NCBI GenBank assembly: GCA_029309925.1
Contig: JARKND010000001.1
Span: forward strand, 1,922,001 to 1,986,000
Reading direction: 5' to 3'
Length of the DNA stretch: 64,000 nt
Source: Fulvivirgaceae bacterium JP3-4
Lineage (GTDB): Bacteria; Bacteroidota; Bacteroidia; Cytophagales; Cyclobacteriaceae
The position numbers were made by a program, and so were the translations under genes. The stretch's first letter is position 1, and each line of letters opens with the position of its first letter. This document shows, piece after piece, positions 1 to 7,571 of the stretch. Under the pieces are notes generated by a model. That model did not search any database, was not told where the DNA came from, and saw nothing but the letters and a program-made list of their open reading frames with translations.

Positions 1-39
1 GTTGCCTCCTGTATCAACGGACTTAAAATACAAACGCGT

Positions 40-561
40 TTGGAAACTGAATTTACAAGACTACTTCTTGGGAATGACCTTCGGAGGCTTAAAAACGCTC
101 AGCGTGTTCTGGAGGCTGTGACGGACCAGAAAAGTTTTGATCAACTCTTCGGATTAATATTCCACCGCGAACGCCCGCTGGTGATGAGGGCAGCTGATGC
201 CATTGAAAAAATCACAATTGAGAAGAAGGAATACCTTGCACCGCATAAAGATCAGCTGATGGCAATCCTGCGAAGCGCTGATCATATAGAACTGAAGTGG
301 CATCTTGCGCAACTTTTGCCCCGGCTCACGTTGTCGCCTCAAGAGATCGCTGACGTATGGCACCGGCTCACTTATTGGGCGTTGAACCGGAATGAGAGCA
401 AAATTGTACGGGTGAACGCCCTGCAAGGGCTTTTCGATATTTCGCGGTTACATCCTGAGTGGAAAAAAGATTTTGCACAGACGATCGCTGCTGTTGAACG
501 CGAACCCATCCCTTCGCTGCAGGCACGGATCAGAAAGCTCAGGCGCCTGGCCAGGGTGTGA
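40..561 (+). CDS. HEAT-like helical repeat protein, hypothetical (start uncertain)
   Basis: About 173 residues, probably cytoplasmic: no signal peptide or membrane segment. The protein is a run of amphipathic helices of the HEAT/armadillo kind (pattern such as RPLVMRAADAIEKI, then HIELKWHLAQLLPRL, then IVRVNALQGLFDI), which suggests a scaffold for protein contacts rather than an enzyme. No catalytic motif is visible. The only start in the window is TTG at 40; the frame is open back to base 1, so the true start may lie upstream of the window. It converges with the YedI-like gene that ends at 591. Function unknown. Confidence 0.6.
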   Translation: METEFTRLLLGNDLRRLKNAQRVLEAVTDQKSFDQLFGLIFHRERPLVMRAADAIEKITIEKKEYLAPHKDQLMAILRSADHIELKWHLAQLLPRLTLSPQEIADVWHRLTYWALNRNESKIVRVNALQGLFDISRLHPEWKKDFAQTIAAVEREPIPSLQARIRKLRRLARV

Positions 562-590
562 CTATGAAATTTTAATTGCCTTTAGTGGCG

Positions 591-1475
591 TTAAACCCGG
601 CTGCCTTGTTTTGGTCGGGTTAGCGCAAAAAGCTTCTTCCCGCTACTTACTACAATCAACATAATCAGTCCACCTGCAAATCCAGCAATCATTTCGCGCA
701 GAAGTGTTGGAAGTCCGGGAAGAACGTGATGCAGGAAGGCGAGATTGTGCACGAAAATCCCACCTGAAACCAGAAGAAGTGCGATGGTGCCGACAACACC
801 GAAGAACTTGATTACCCATGGAAGTGCTTTAACCAACAGGTACCCAACTTTTGCCACAACACCTTTCTTATTCGCGCGCTTGATGAGTTTGAATCCAATG
901 TCATCCATCCGAACGATCAACGCAACGAGACCGTATACTCCGACTGTGGCTAGCAGTGATACGACTGACACTGTAAGAATCTGAATCCCCAGACTTTCAT
1001 CAAGTACAGTTCCCAATGCGATGATTACAATTTCAACCGAGAGGATGAAGTCTGTCGTGATAGCAGAACGAATTTTCACCTTTTCAGCTTCGCGGTTGTC
1101 CTGTATGGCCTCCTGAACCACTTCATGTCCTTTCTTCGCCCGATGAAAAAGATACTCAACAATCTTCTCCACGCCTTCGTAAGCCAGGTAAAATCCACCC
1201 AGTACTAAAATTACTTTTATGGCCAACGGTGAAACCGCGGTAAGGATAAGTGCAATGGGGACAATAATCAGCTTATTGATGAGCGAACCTTTCGAGATCG
1301 CCCAGAGAACCGGGAGTTCACGTGCGGCAAGAAAGCCTGTTGCTTTCTCAGCGTTGACAGCCAGATCATCACCCAGAATTCCCGCAGTCTTCTTCGTAGC
1401 AAGCTTGCTTGCAACGGCAACGTCATCCATCAACGCTGCTACATCATCAAAAATCGAAAAAATGCCCGAGGCCAT
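591..1475 (-). CDS. DUF808 / YedI-family inner-membrane protein
   Basis: 294 residues. The N-terminus MASGIFSIFDDVAALMDDVA and the following segment with DDLAVNAEKATGF are characteristic of the DUF808 (YedI) family; about six hydrophobic membrane segments follow, with a loop containing RAKKGHEVVQEAIQDNREAEK. The ATG at 1475 was chosen over an in-frame TTG at 1499 because it begins exactly at the family's conserved first residues. The biochemical role of the family is not established. It stands alone, in the same direction as the chr/ars block upstream but with a 129-base gap from it. Confidence 0.85.
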   Translation of the reverse strand: MASGIFSIFDDVAALMDDVAVASKLATKKTAGILGDDLAVNAEKATGFLAARELPVLWAISKGSLINKLIIVPIALILTAVSPLAIKVILVLGGFYLAYEGVEKIVEYLFHRAKKGHEVVQEAIQDNREAEKVKIRSAITTDFILSVEIVIIALGTVLDESLGIQILTVSVVSLLATVGVYGLVALIVRMDDIGFKLIKRANKKGVVAKVGYLLVKALPWVIKFFGVVGTIALLLVSGGIFVHNLAFLHHVLPGLPTLLREMIAGFAGGLIMLIVVSSGKKLFALTRPKQGSRV

Positions 1476-1604
1476 ATCACGCGTCTTGAATGGCTGCAAA
1501 GATAAAATTTATGCCGACTTCCTGCCGGTTTAATTTATAATATGATTTTGATCACGCTAAGGAGATCGAACGGAAGAAATAAGTTGTGATATTTACTGTT
1601 CAGG

Positions 1605-2672
1605 TCATTGACTGGCGTTAACACCGGTGCGCACAAACTGAACAAGTTCCTCTGCGGTTTTTTTTGCACTTCGCCCGACACCGATGAGTGTTGCTGATGC
1701 GAACCCAGTCCAGTTTCCGTATCCGACAAGCCACAGGCCATCAATGTCTTTTGATTGCGTGCCTGCAACATTTGCCTTCCCGTCTCCCGTGACAACATTG
1801 AGATTTCTGAGATGTGCAAGAGAAGGTTTGAAGCCAGTACAAAAAATAGCGGCATCAATTTTTTCTTCATGACCATCGCTCCATGCAATTCCGTCTTTTG
1901 TGAATGTTTGAAAGGGCCGCAAACTTCTCAGAACATTTCGCGAACGGGCTTCTTTGACAGAGTCAACCATTACGATATCACCAAGCGATGGAGGCTTATA
2001 TTGTTTTCCTGCTTTTTGCGCTTCATACATTTGTGTAGCGGCATCGAACAGAAACCTTCCATCAACGTGATCCGGCAGAAACCGTGGTTCCTTCAGCGTT
2101 ATCCAGAATGTTTCTGCTACCTGAGAGACTTCTGCAAGGATCTGTGCACCTGAGTTTCCTTCTCCGACAATCGCTACGCGCTGGCCGCGAAACGTTTCGG
2201 GTGATTGATATTGACTTGAGTGAAGGATAGTGCCTGCAAAGACATCGGAATTTTTGAATTCCGGAGTGTAAGGATTTTGAAACGAACCCGTTGCACTGAC
2301 AATCGCCCGGGCTGTTAGTAAACCGTGCGATGTTTCGAGGTGAAAGTGGTCACCACGCCTGGAAACTTCGGTTACATGAACGGGCCGCTGAACGCTCAGA
2401 TTGTATTTCTTTTCGTAGGTGTGAAGATACTCGATCGCAGCATCGCGTGTAGGGTAGTAGTTGTTTCCTCCGGCCATAAGCACCCCGGGAAGTGAACTCC
2501 ACTGCGCAGGAGAGAAGAGCCTGAGCGATTTCCAGGTATGAAGCCATGCACCGCCAGGCTCGGTTTGATCGTCAAGGATCACGTAGGAGAGTCCTGTCCG
2601 TCTGAGGTAATATCCTACGGCCAAACCTGCCTGCCCTCCACCGATCACCACTACATCATAGTTCATGGGCAT
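1605..2672 (-). CDS. arsO: ArsO-like flavin-containing monooxygenase
   Basis: 355 residues, two-dinucleotide-binding-domain flavoprotein. Visible: FAD-binding GGGQAG (residues 11-16), the fingerprint FAGTILHSSQYQ near residue 146, an NADPH-binding GEGNSG near 172, and the late CTGF motif. The stretch GGAWLHTWKSLRLFSPAQW is typical of the ArsO branch found in arsenic gene clusters. It probably uses NADPH and oxygen to oxidise a small substrate; the arsenical substrate is inferred from family and context only. It begins 9 bases after the stop of the arsenate-reductase-like gene, so the two are co-transcribed. A start at residue 3 (second Met) is equally possible. Confidence 0.8.
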   Translation of the reverse strand: MPMNYDVVVIGGGQAGLAVGYYLRRTGLSYVILDDQTEPGGAWLHTWKSLRLFSPAQWSSLPGVLMAGGNNYYPTRDAAIEYLHTYEKKYNLSVQRPVHVTEVSRRGDHFHLETSHGLLTARAIVSATGSFQNPYTPEFKNSDVFAGTILHSSQYQSPETFRGQRVAIVGEGNSGAQILAEVSQVAETFWITLKEPRFLPDHVDGRFLFDAATQMYEAQKAGKQYKPPSLGDIVMVDSVKEARSRNVLRSLRPFQTFTKDGIAWSDGHEEKIDAAIFCTGFKPSLAHLRNLNVVTGDGKANVAGTQSKDIDGLWLVGYGNWTGFASATLIGVGRSAKKTAEELVQFVRTGVNASQ

Positions 2673-2681
2673 TGGTCGCTT

Positions 2682-3347
2682 TTACTTTACCTGTGAGAAA
2701 GCAAAGAGAATTTCTCGTCCGATTTCATCCACGCGCTCGGAATACTTTGCGGCCTCGAGTGGTGTACCATCAAAGTCCTTTGGATCGTTGTAGGTAAGAG
2801 CGATGCGCTTTGAAGCACCGGGAATCAACGGGCAGTTTTCATCGGCATGGGAGCAAGTCATGATCGCAGCGAAGTCAGTTTTGGGATTCACAATATCGTC
2901 ATATCTTTTAGAAAAGACCGGGAGCGGTGGTGCACCTGCTGCAACGGTGACATGGTAAACTGGATTGTCCCCGCCTTTGAATGTCTGAATATCAAAGCCT
3001 GCCTTCTGCATGGCAGTGACCGCCCGAGGATTAAATGCTGTGGCTTCGGTTCCTCCGGAAAAACACTGCACGTTTTGCAGACCATAATAATAAGCTGCTG
3101 CCTGTGCCCACAGTTGGGAGATGTGGCTTCTTCTCGAATTGTGTGTGCAGATGAAATTCAAGCGTGCTACATCGCCAGCATTGATTTTTTGCCTTACAAA
3201 ATCCGTGAGCTCCCTGAGTATCTGCTTTCGCTCAGGCGCGATTTGATTGAATTCATTTGTCAGCCTCTCTATCGTTGGAAGAAGGGATGGCAAAATAGAA
3301 TAGCGTGTTGCGGGCGGCATGTTGAAATTCAAGTCGGATATTTCCAA
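2682..3347 (-). CDS. Low-molecular-weight phosphatase / arsenate reductase-like protein
   Basis: 221 residues, cytoplasmic. An N-terminal helical extension of about 60 residues precedes the P-loop CTHNSRRS (Cys67 to Arg73), which fits the C-x5-R-S signature of low-molecular-weight tyrosine phosphatases and thioredoxin-coupled arsenate reductases. A later MTCSHADENCP segment supplies further cysteines that could form the disulfide relay used by ArsC enzymes. The pairing with an ArsO-like gene 9 bases downstream supports arsenate reduction. The acid loop expected near the C-terminus of simple phosphatases is less clear. Whether it acts on arsenate or phosphotyrosine cannot be told from sequence. 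Confidence 0.78.
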   Translation of the reverse strand: MEISDLNFNMPPATRYSILPSLLPTIERLTNEFNQIAPERKQILRELTDFVRQKINAGDVARLNFICTHNSRRSHISQLWAQAAAYYYGLQNVQCFSGGTEATAFNPRAVTAMQKAGFDIQTFKGGDNPVYHVTVAAGAPPLPVFSKRYDDIVNPKTDFAAIMTCSHADENCPLIPGASKRIALTYNDPKDFDGTPLEAAKYSERVDEIGREILFAFSQVK

Positions 3348-3454
3348 TTTTGTTTAACGTAATATTACGATAAAGGTTGGAAGTTTTCACGCATTTTCCA
3401 AATACAAGCTGATGTGTCTCGAAATCCCAGGCCACTGAGAACTGCACTAACTTT

Positions 3455-3901
3455 TCATCTAAGGCTTGAAATTAGTTCTTTTAATTTCTTGATAATTGCC
3501 TCCTTCCGCTGCTCATAGCTGCCGTCTATCCCTGGTGTTGTTGACCAGTCCTCAGTCTCGATATCGCTGTGCCAGTCGGTTGGAAGTTTTGTGAACAAGA
3601 TGATTTTTTCAGCGGAGGTTGTGTCCTCGTAGCTAACCTTCTGAGGAATTCTGTGCGGATCGTAGAGGTTATCAGATTTCAGTCCGTTCCGCGTTGCAAT
3701 AGTCAGCGCTGAATCTGGAGCTGTGGCCCTGCATTCCGCTTTCCAGTCAAGGTTGTTTTCTTTGGCCAGCTTATTGAAATATTCTGTCGCTATGAAGCTT
3801 TTTGCTGCACCGTGCTCACAGACGAAAATCACTTTTTTTGTCTGGCCGTAAGAGAAGCAGGCTATTGTTAGAAAAACAGTGATGATGGCTGACCTTTTCA
3901 T
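3455..3901 (-). CDS. Exported low-molecular-weight-phosphatase-fold protein with altered P-loop
   Basis: 148 residues. A signal peptide (hydrophobic run then CFSYGQ, cleavage likely after residue 19) sends it to the periplasm, unusual for this fold. The P-loop reads CEHGAAKS at residues 28-35: the nucleophile-position Cys is kept, but Lys34 replaces the Arg that binds the oxyanion in the C-x5-R signature. The remainder, including the YDPHRIP segment, has the low-molecular-weight phosphatase layout. It lies between chrA and the arsenate-reductase-like gene on the same strand, so an oxyanion- or metal-linked role is plausible; activity is doubtful. Confidence 0.65.
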   Translation of the reverse strand: MKRSAIITVFLTIACFSYGQTKKVIFVCEHGAAKSFIATEYFNKLAKENNLDWKAECRATAPDSALTIATRNGLKSDNLYDPHRIPQKVSYEDTTSAEKIILFTKLPTDWHSDIETEDWSTTPGIDGSYEQRKEAIIKKLKELISSLR

Positions 3902-3931
3902 AATATCTCATTTAGGTTCATTGTCGTATTC

Positions 3932-5074
3932 TTATACTATTAGTCGCAGGACGAGTCCAATTAATGCTGCTGCGAGAATCACAAGGGGCTCCTGCAATTT
4001 TTTGAATCGGAACAATAGCGCAGCCGTTATCAATGCGATGACCACCGTTGGAATATCCGTCAAGGTACGCTTCGCGAGCACGAGTACTGCTCCGGCAATC
4101 GCACCAATCGCAGCTGCAGTAACGCCATCCACGAAAGCTTTTATTGCAGGATGTTTTCCATATTTCTTGAAATACGGAGCGGGGATCACGGTGAAGAGAT
4201 AGCAGGGAATGAAAGTAGCTGCGGCAGCCACTACAGCACCCCAGGGACCTGCCACGAGATAGCCGATGAAGCCAACGGTAATGACTACTGGCCCGGGCGT
4301 AATCATCGCCACGGCTACTGCATCCAGGAATTGCTGTTCATTCAGCCATTGGTATTCTTTAACAACACCACCATACAGGAATGGAACGATAGCAAGTCCG
4401 CTTCCGAATACAAATGCTCCTGCCTTCGTAAAGAACCACGCGATCTGCCAGAGTTTTGATTCAGTGGCTACCGGTTGCATGTGAAGAATAATGAAAGGCG
4501 TTATTGCGTTGCCGGACGAAAGCCATTTTGGTGGCGCTTTCGCGAACCACACGGCAAACCCACCGAGCAGAATGAGCCAGAGAATTTCCTGCTCCGTTAC
4601 AAAGGTGACGACTGCCAGGAGGAGGAATATTCCCCAGAGGAGTTTGTCTTTGCCGATGCTTTTGGTGGTAAGTTTGTAGCTGCCGATGGCAATGATTCCG
4701 ATCACCGCTGCGCCCACGCCATAGAAAACGGCCTGCATCCAGGGAAGTCCACCATAAGAAACGTAAGCGTAGCCAATGCCCATCACCATCAGGAATGACG
4801 GCACCACAAAGGCGATGCCTGCGAGTGTAGCACCGAGGATCTTATAATGAACATAGCCAATGTAAATGGCGAGTTGTGCCGCGAGCGGACCCGGTGCAAG
4901 TTGTGAGAGCGCAAGCCCTTCTTTATAGTCCTCGTCTGTGATCCACTTTTTTTCTTCGACAAGATCGCGGTGCATGTAGCCAACCAATGCCACAGGTCCG
5001 CCAAAGCCCCACGTCCCGAGTTTGAGATAGTAGATGATCAGGTCTTTTAAAGTGTAGTCGGTATTTTTTTCCAT
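3932..5074 (-). CDS. chrA: Chromate transporter ChrA
   Basis: 380 residues, polytopic inner-membrane protein of the CHR superfamily, which exports chromate using the proton gradient. The long-chain form is recognisable by its two homologous halves: GTWGFGGPVALVGYM and LSQLAPGPLAAQLA in the first, GAFVFGSGLAIVPFLYGG and AMITPGPVVITVGF in the second. ATG at 5074 was chosen; the longer frame to 5143 would run into the upstream chrB-like gene, whose stop is at 5079. The five-base spacing implies translational coupling with that gene. Confidence 0.92.
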   Translation of the reverse strand: MEKNTDYTLKDLIIYYLKLGTWGFGGPVALVGYMHRDLVEEKKWITDEDYKEGLALSQLAPGPLAAQLAIYIGYVHYKILGATLAGIAFVVPSFLMVMGIGYAYVSYGGLPWMQAVFYGVGAAVIGIIAIGSYKLTTKSIGKDKLLWGIFLLLAVVTFVTEQEILWLILLGGFAVWFAKAPPKWLSSGNAITPFIILHMQPVATESKLWQIAWFFTKAGAFVFGSGLAIVPFLYGGVVKEYQWLNEQQFLDAVAVAMITPGPVVITVGFIGYLVAGPWGAVVAAAATFIPCYLFTVIPAPYFKKYGKHPAIKAFVDGVTAAAIGAIAGAVLVLAKRTLTDIPTVVIALITAALLFRFKKLQEPLVILAAALIGLVLRLIV

Positions 5075-5078
5075 TCTC

Positions 5079-5528
5079 TTATTTTGTTGACCAGGTGTGC
5101 TTTTCGTGCTGAACATATTTCGCCCAGCTGTAAAGCGCTTCATATAGCTTCATTCCGATGGCGAGCATCTCATGATCATCCGGGTGGTTGTATGATAATC
5201 CCGCAGAGATCGCCCAGAGGCCTGCAGCTTCCGCAGAGTTTTCAAACGTATCCGTGTCTGCAGCGCGCACGATATGGGCGAGTTTTAGCACGGCAGGATC
5301 TTGTATCTGATGCTTCCGCACGATGTAGTCGAACGTGCAGTACTTTCCCTCATGGGTATACTCGGCACCGGGAAGGTCATACGCAATGGCGTCAAGTTCC
5401 TTTGCTTTTTCAAACACTAATTCTTTGGGGACGTAGAGGAATTCTGCTTCAGGGTCAACAAATTTCCTGATTAACCACGGACAGGCTATGCGGTCGATCT
5501 TCGGGCGTTCACGTGTTATCCATTTCAT
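5079..5528 (-). CDS. ChrB-domain chromate resistance protein
   Basis: 149 residues, a stand-alone ChrB C-terminal-type domain. It starts with MKWITRERPKIDRIACPWLI and contains YCTFDYIV and RAADTD, conserved in the family. ChrB proteins accompany chrA in chromate-resistance clusters; in Proteobacteria ChrB is a chromate-responsive regulator, but this short version has no DNA-binding domain. Its start overlaps the stop of the ornithine-cyclodeaminase-like gene by four bases (ATGA), and its stop is five bases from the chrA start, so the three are one translational unit. It closely resembles the sensor half of the regulator at 6605-7444, so one is probably a duplicate of the other. Confidence 0.88.
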   Translation of the reverse strand: MKWITRERPKIDRIACPWLIRKFVDPEAEFLYVPKELVFEKAKELDAIAYDLPGAEYTHEGKYCTFDYIVRKHQIQDPAVLKLAHIVRAADTDTFENSAEAAGLWAISAGLSYNHPDDHEMLAIGMKLYEALYSWAKYVQHEKHTWSTK

Positions 5529-6523
5529 AATACTGTCGAAAAATTAAAGGGCGTGCCCATTCTCGTTGCCAATGCTTTTTCGTATACGATGGATGCTGCA
5601 GCAACATCCTGGAGCGCGATGCCTGTGCTGTCGAATACAATGATCTCATTGACCGACTCGCGTCCGGTTTTTTTCCCGGCAATGACTTCACCCAGTTCGG
5701 CATGAACATGTGATCTTGTCACAAGACCTTTAGCGATGGCATGGTGCAGATCTCCGATCGTTGCACTTTGGTCTGTGATGTCGGTGATGACTTTCGACCG
5801 TGCGATTAACTCCGCATCAATTTCATTTTTGTGATCGCTGTCTGTGCCCACCGCTGCTATGAACGTTCCGGGCCTGACATCCTGAAGCGTGAGGATCGGC
5901 ACTTTTGAAGGAGTGCAGGTAATGATGATATCGCTGTTGATGGAGGCTTCACGAACTGATGTGCAGCAAACGACTTCAACATCTGCAGCAATGTTAGCAA
6001 TCTGGGATGCAAGACGTTGTGCCTGCGCAGGCGCGATGTCGTATAAATAAACCTCTTTCACCTGTCGGACGCAGGCAACGGCTTTGAACGAGATGAGTCC
6101 CTGATTGCCGCACCCGCAAATAGCCATTGACCTGGCATCGTGACGGGAGAGGTGTCGGGCAGCGACTCCCGTAGTGGCACCCGTCCGGATGATGGTCAAC
6201 TCAATGGAATCCATTAGCGAAAGGAGCATACCATTCTCTGCATTAAACACGGCCACGACACCCTGAATGGTTGGAAGCTTGTGTTTCGCTGGATTCCCTG
6301 GAAAATTTGAATTCAGTTTGGCTACGATGTAGTGATTGTTCAGCTGCATCATGCCAGCCTTAATGTGCAAACCGCCTGATGGCAGATGCAGACCGAGAAT
6401 TTTCGGAGTGTCTGCTTTTCCTTCCGCAAGCATTCTAAATGCCTCGGTTATTGCATCAATACATTCGTCTATCGCCAGCAGGTGTGCAACCTCTTGCTGC
6501 GAAAGGATTATTGTGCTGCTCAT
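5525..6523 (-). CDS. Ornithine cyclodeaminase / mu-crystallin family protein
   Basis: 332 residues from ATG 6523 (an in-frame ATG at 6568 would add 15 residues that lack family similarity). The NAD(P)-binding motif GCGNQG, the preceding TGATTGVAARHLSR and the late AVGTDSDHKNEID segment place it in the ornithine cyclodeaminase/mu-crystallin family, whose members act on ornithine, alanine, ketimines or related imino acids. Substrate unknown. It overlaps the chrB-like gene by four bases, so it is part of the chromate operon, an unexpected location for an amino-acid enzyme. Cytoplasmic. Confidence 0.85.
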   Translation of the reverse strand: MSSTIILSQQEVAHLLAIDECIDAITEAFRMLAEGKADTPKILGLHLPSGGLHIKAGMMQLNNHYIVAKLNSNFPGNPAKHKLPTIQGVVAVFNAENGMLLSLMDSIELTIIRTGATTGVAARHLSRHDARSMAICGCGNQGLISFKAVACVRQVKEVYLYDIAPAQAQRLASQIANIAADVEVVCCTSVREASINSDIIITCTPSKVPILTLQDVRPGTFIAAVGTDSDHKNEIDAELIARSKVITDITDQSATIGDLHHAIAKGLVTRSHVHAELGEVIAGKKTGRESVNEIIVFDSTGIALQDVAAASIVYEKALATRMGTPFNFSTVL

Positions 6524-6604
6524 GGTCTGATCATTTCCTGTGACAAGGTTACACCCGGTAAGCCACATTGTATAGTACAGAAATGACTGACTTTTGTATT
6601 CTTT

Positions 6605-7444
6605 TTACCTTTTCACGTTTTTCCGGTAGGCGGAAGGATTTTTACCGGTGTGTTTTTTGAAGATCCGATTAAAGTGACTCTGGTCAGAAAACCCTGTCAG
6701 GTATGCGATCTCTGCGAGCGAATGGTCCGATTCGTTTAGTAGTTGAATAGCCTTTTCAATGCGCAACTTTCTGATGTAGTCTCCGAATGAGAGGTCGTCA
6801 AAATATTTGGAAAATTCGCGTGACAGGTAAGTGGGATGAACGTTCAGACTTTGCGATACTTCTTTGAGGGACAGCGTGAGGTTGGTGTCGATCTGATCCT
6901 GAATAATTTCCTTCAGTTCCTGTGCCCAGGCCGGAATTTTTCTGGAACCGGATTTCTCCTTCAGGAATTTCTGATAAACATCGAGCAACAGATTTTCAAT
7001 GGGGTTCTGCGTGTGCCTGACGTTTTGAAGGTCTTTTGCCCAGGTGTATAGGGCATCATAGATCACGAAGCCTTTTGAAAGCAATTCGTGATCGTCCTGG
7101 ATGTTTTGCGCCAGGCCTGCAGAGATTGCCCACAGCCCGGACGATTGAGAGGCGATGTCGTGACGGTCGGTGTCTGCGCCACGCACGATCACAGCCATCG
7201 CGTTCAATGCCGGATCCTTCAGTTTGTGTTTTTTAATGATGTAGTCGAAAGTGCACTCGTCCCCATAGTGTGTGTACTCCACGTTGGGAAGGTCAAACGG
7301 AATTGCGTTAAGCTCTTTGGACTTTGGGATGACCTGGTCGAAAGGAACGTAAATGAACTCCGCATCTTGATCAACAAAGCGTTTGATCAGCCACGGGCAA
7401 GCGATGCGATCGATTTTAGGGCGTTCACGCGTTATCCACTTCAT
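6605..7444 (-). CDS. ChrB-domain / AraC-type regulator fusion
   Basis: 279 residues from ATG 7444 (the frame is open to 7594, but the first 50 residues there are not family-like). Residues 1 to about 135 are a ChrB domain beginning with the same MKWITRERPKIDRIACPWLI as the product at 5079-5528; after a linker, residues ~170-279 are an AraC/XylS two-helix DNA-binding domain (LTLSLKEVSQSLNVHPTYLS, then LAEIAYLTGFSDQSHFNRIF, then GKNPSAYR). I infer that the ChrB part senses chromate or a reduced product and the AraC part controls the operon 81 bases downstream. The divergent GH32 gene starts 127 bases upstream. Confidence 0.85.
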   Translation of the reverse strand: MKWITRERPKIDRIACPWLIKRFVDQDAEFIYVPFDQVIPKSKELNAIPFDLPNVEYTHYGDECTFDYIIKKHKLKDPALNAMAVIVRGADTDRHDIASQSSGLWAISAGLAQNIQDDHELLSKGFVIYDALYTWAKDLQNVRHTQNPIENLLLDVYQKFLKEKSGSRKIPAWAQELKEIIQDQIDTNLTLSLKEVSQSLNVHPTYLSREFSKYFDDLSFGDYIRKLRIEKAIQLLNESDHSLAEIAYLTGFSDQSHFNRIFKKHTGKNPSAYRKNVKR

Positions 7445-7571
7445 GCGATAAAAATAGAATTTTTTTCTGTGCCGGGTCTGTTGCAGAGAGATTGTTGAGC
7501 CTTTGTTGATGTTGTGGGGATTCGCGCAATCCAAATTCATTTCGTAATTTCCAATTCCAGAACCAAACCGT

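Noticed and set aside
2847-3362. Open frame antisense to the arsenate-reductase-like gene
   Set aside because: Fully contained in a gene with a clear P-loop on the other strand; Cys-rich composition is not protein-like.
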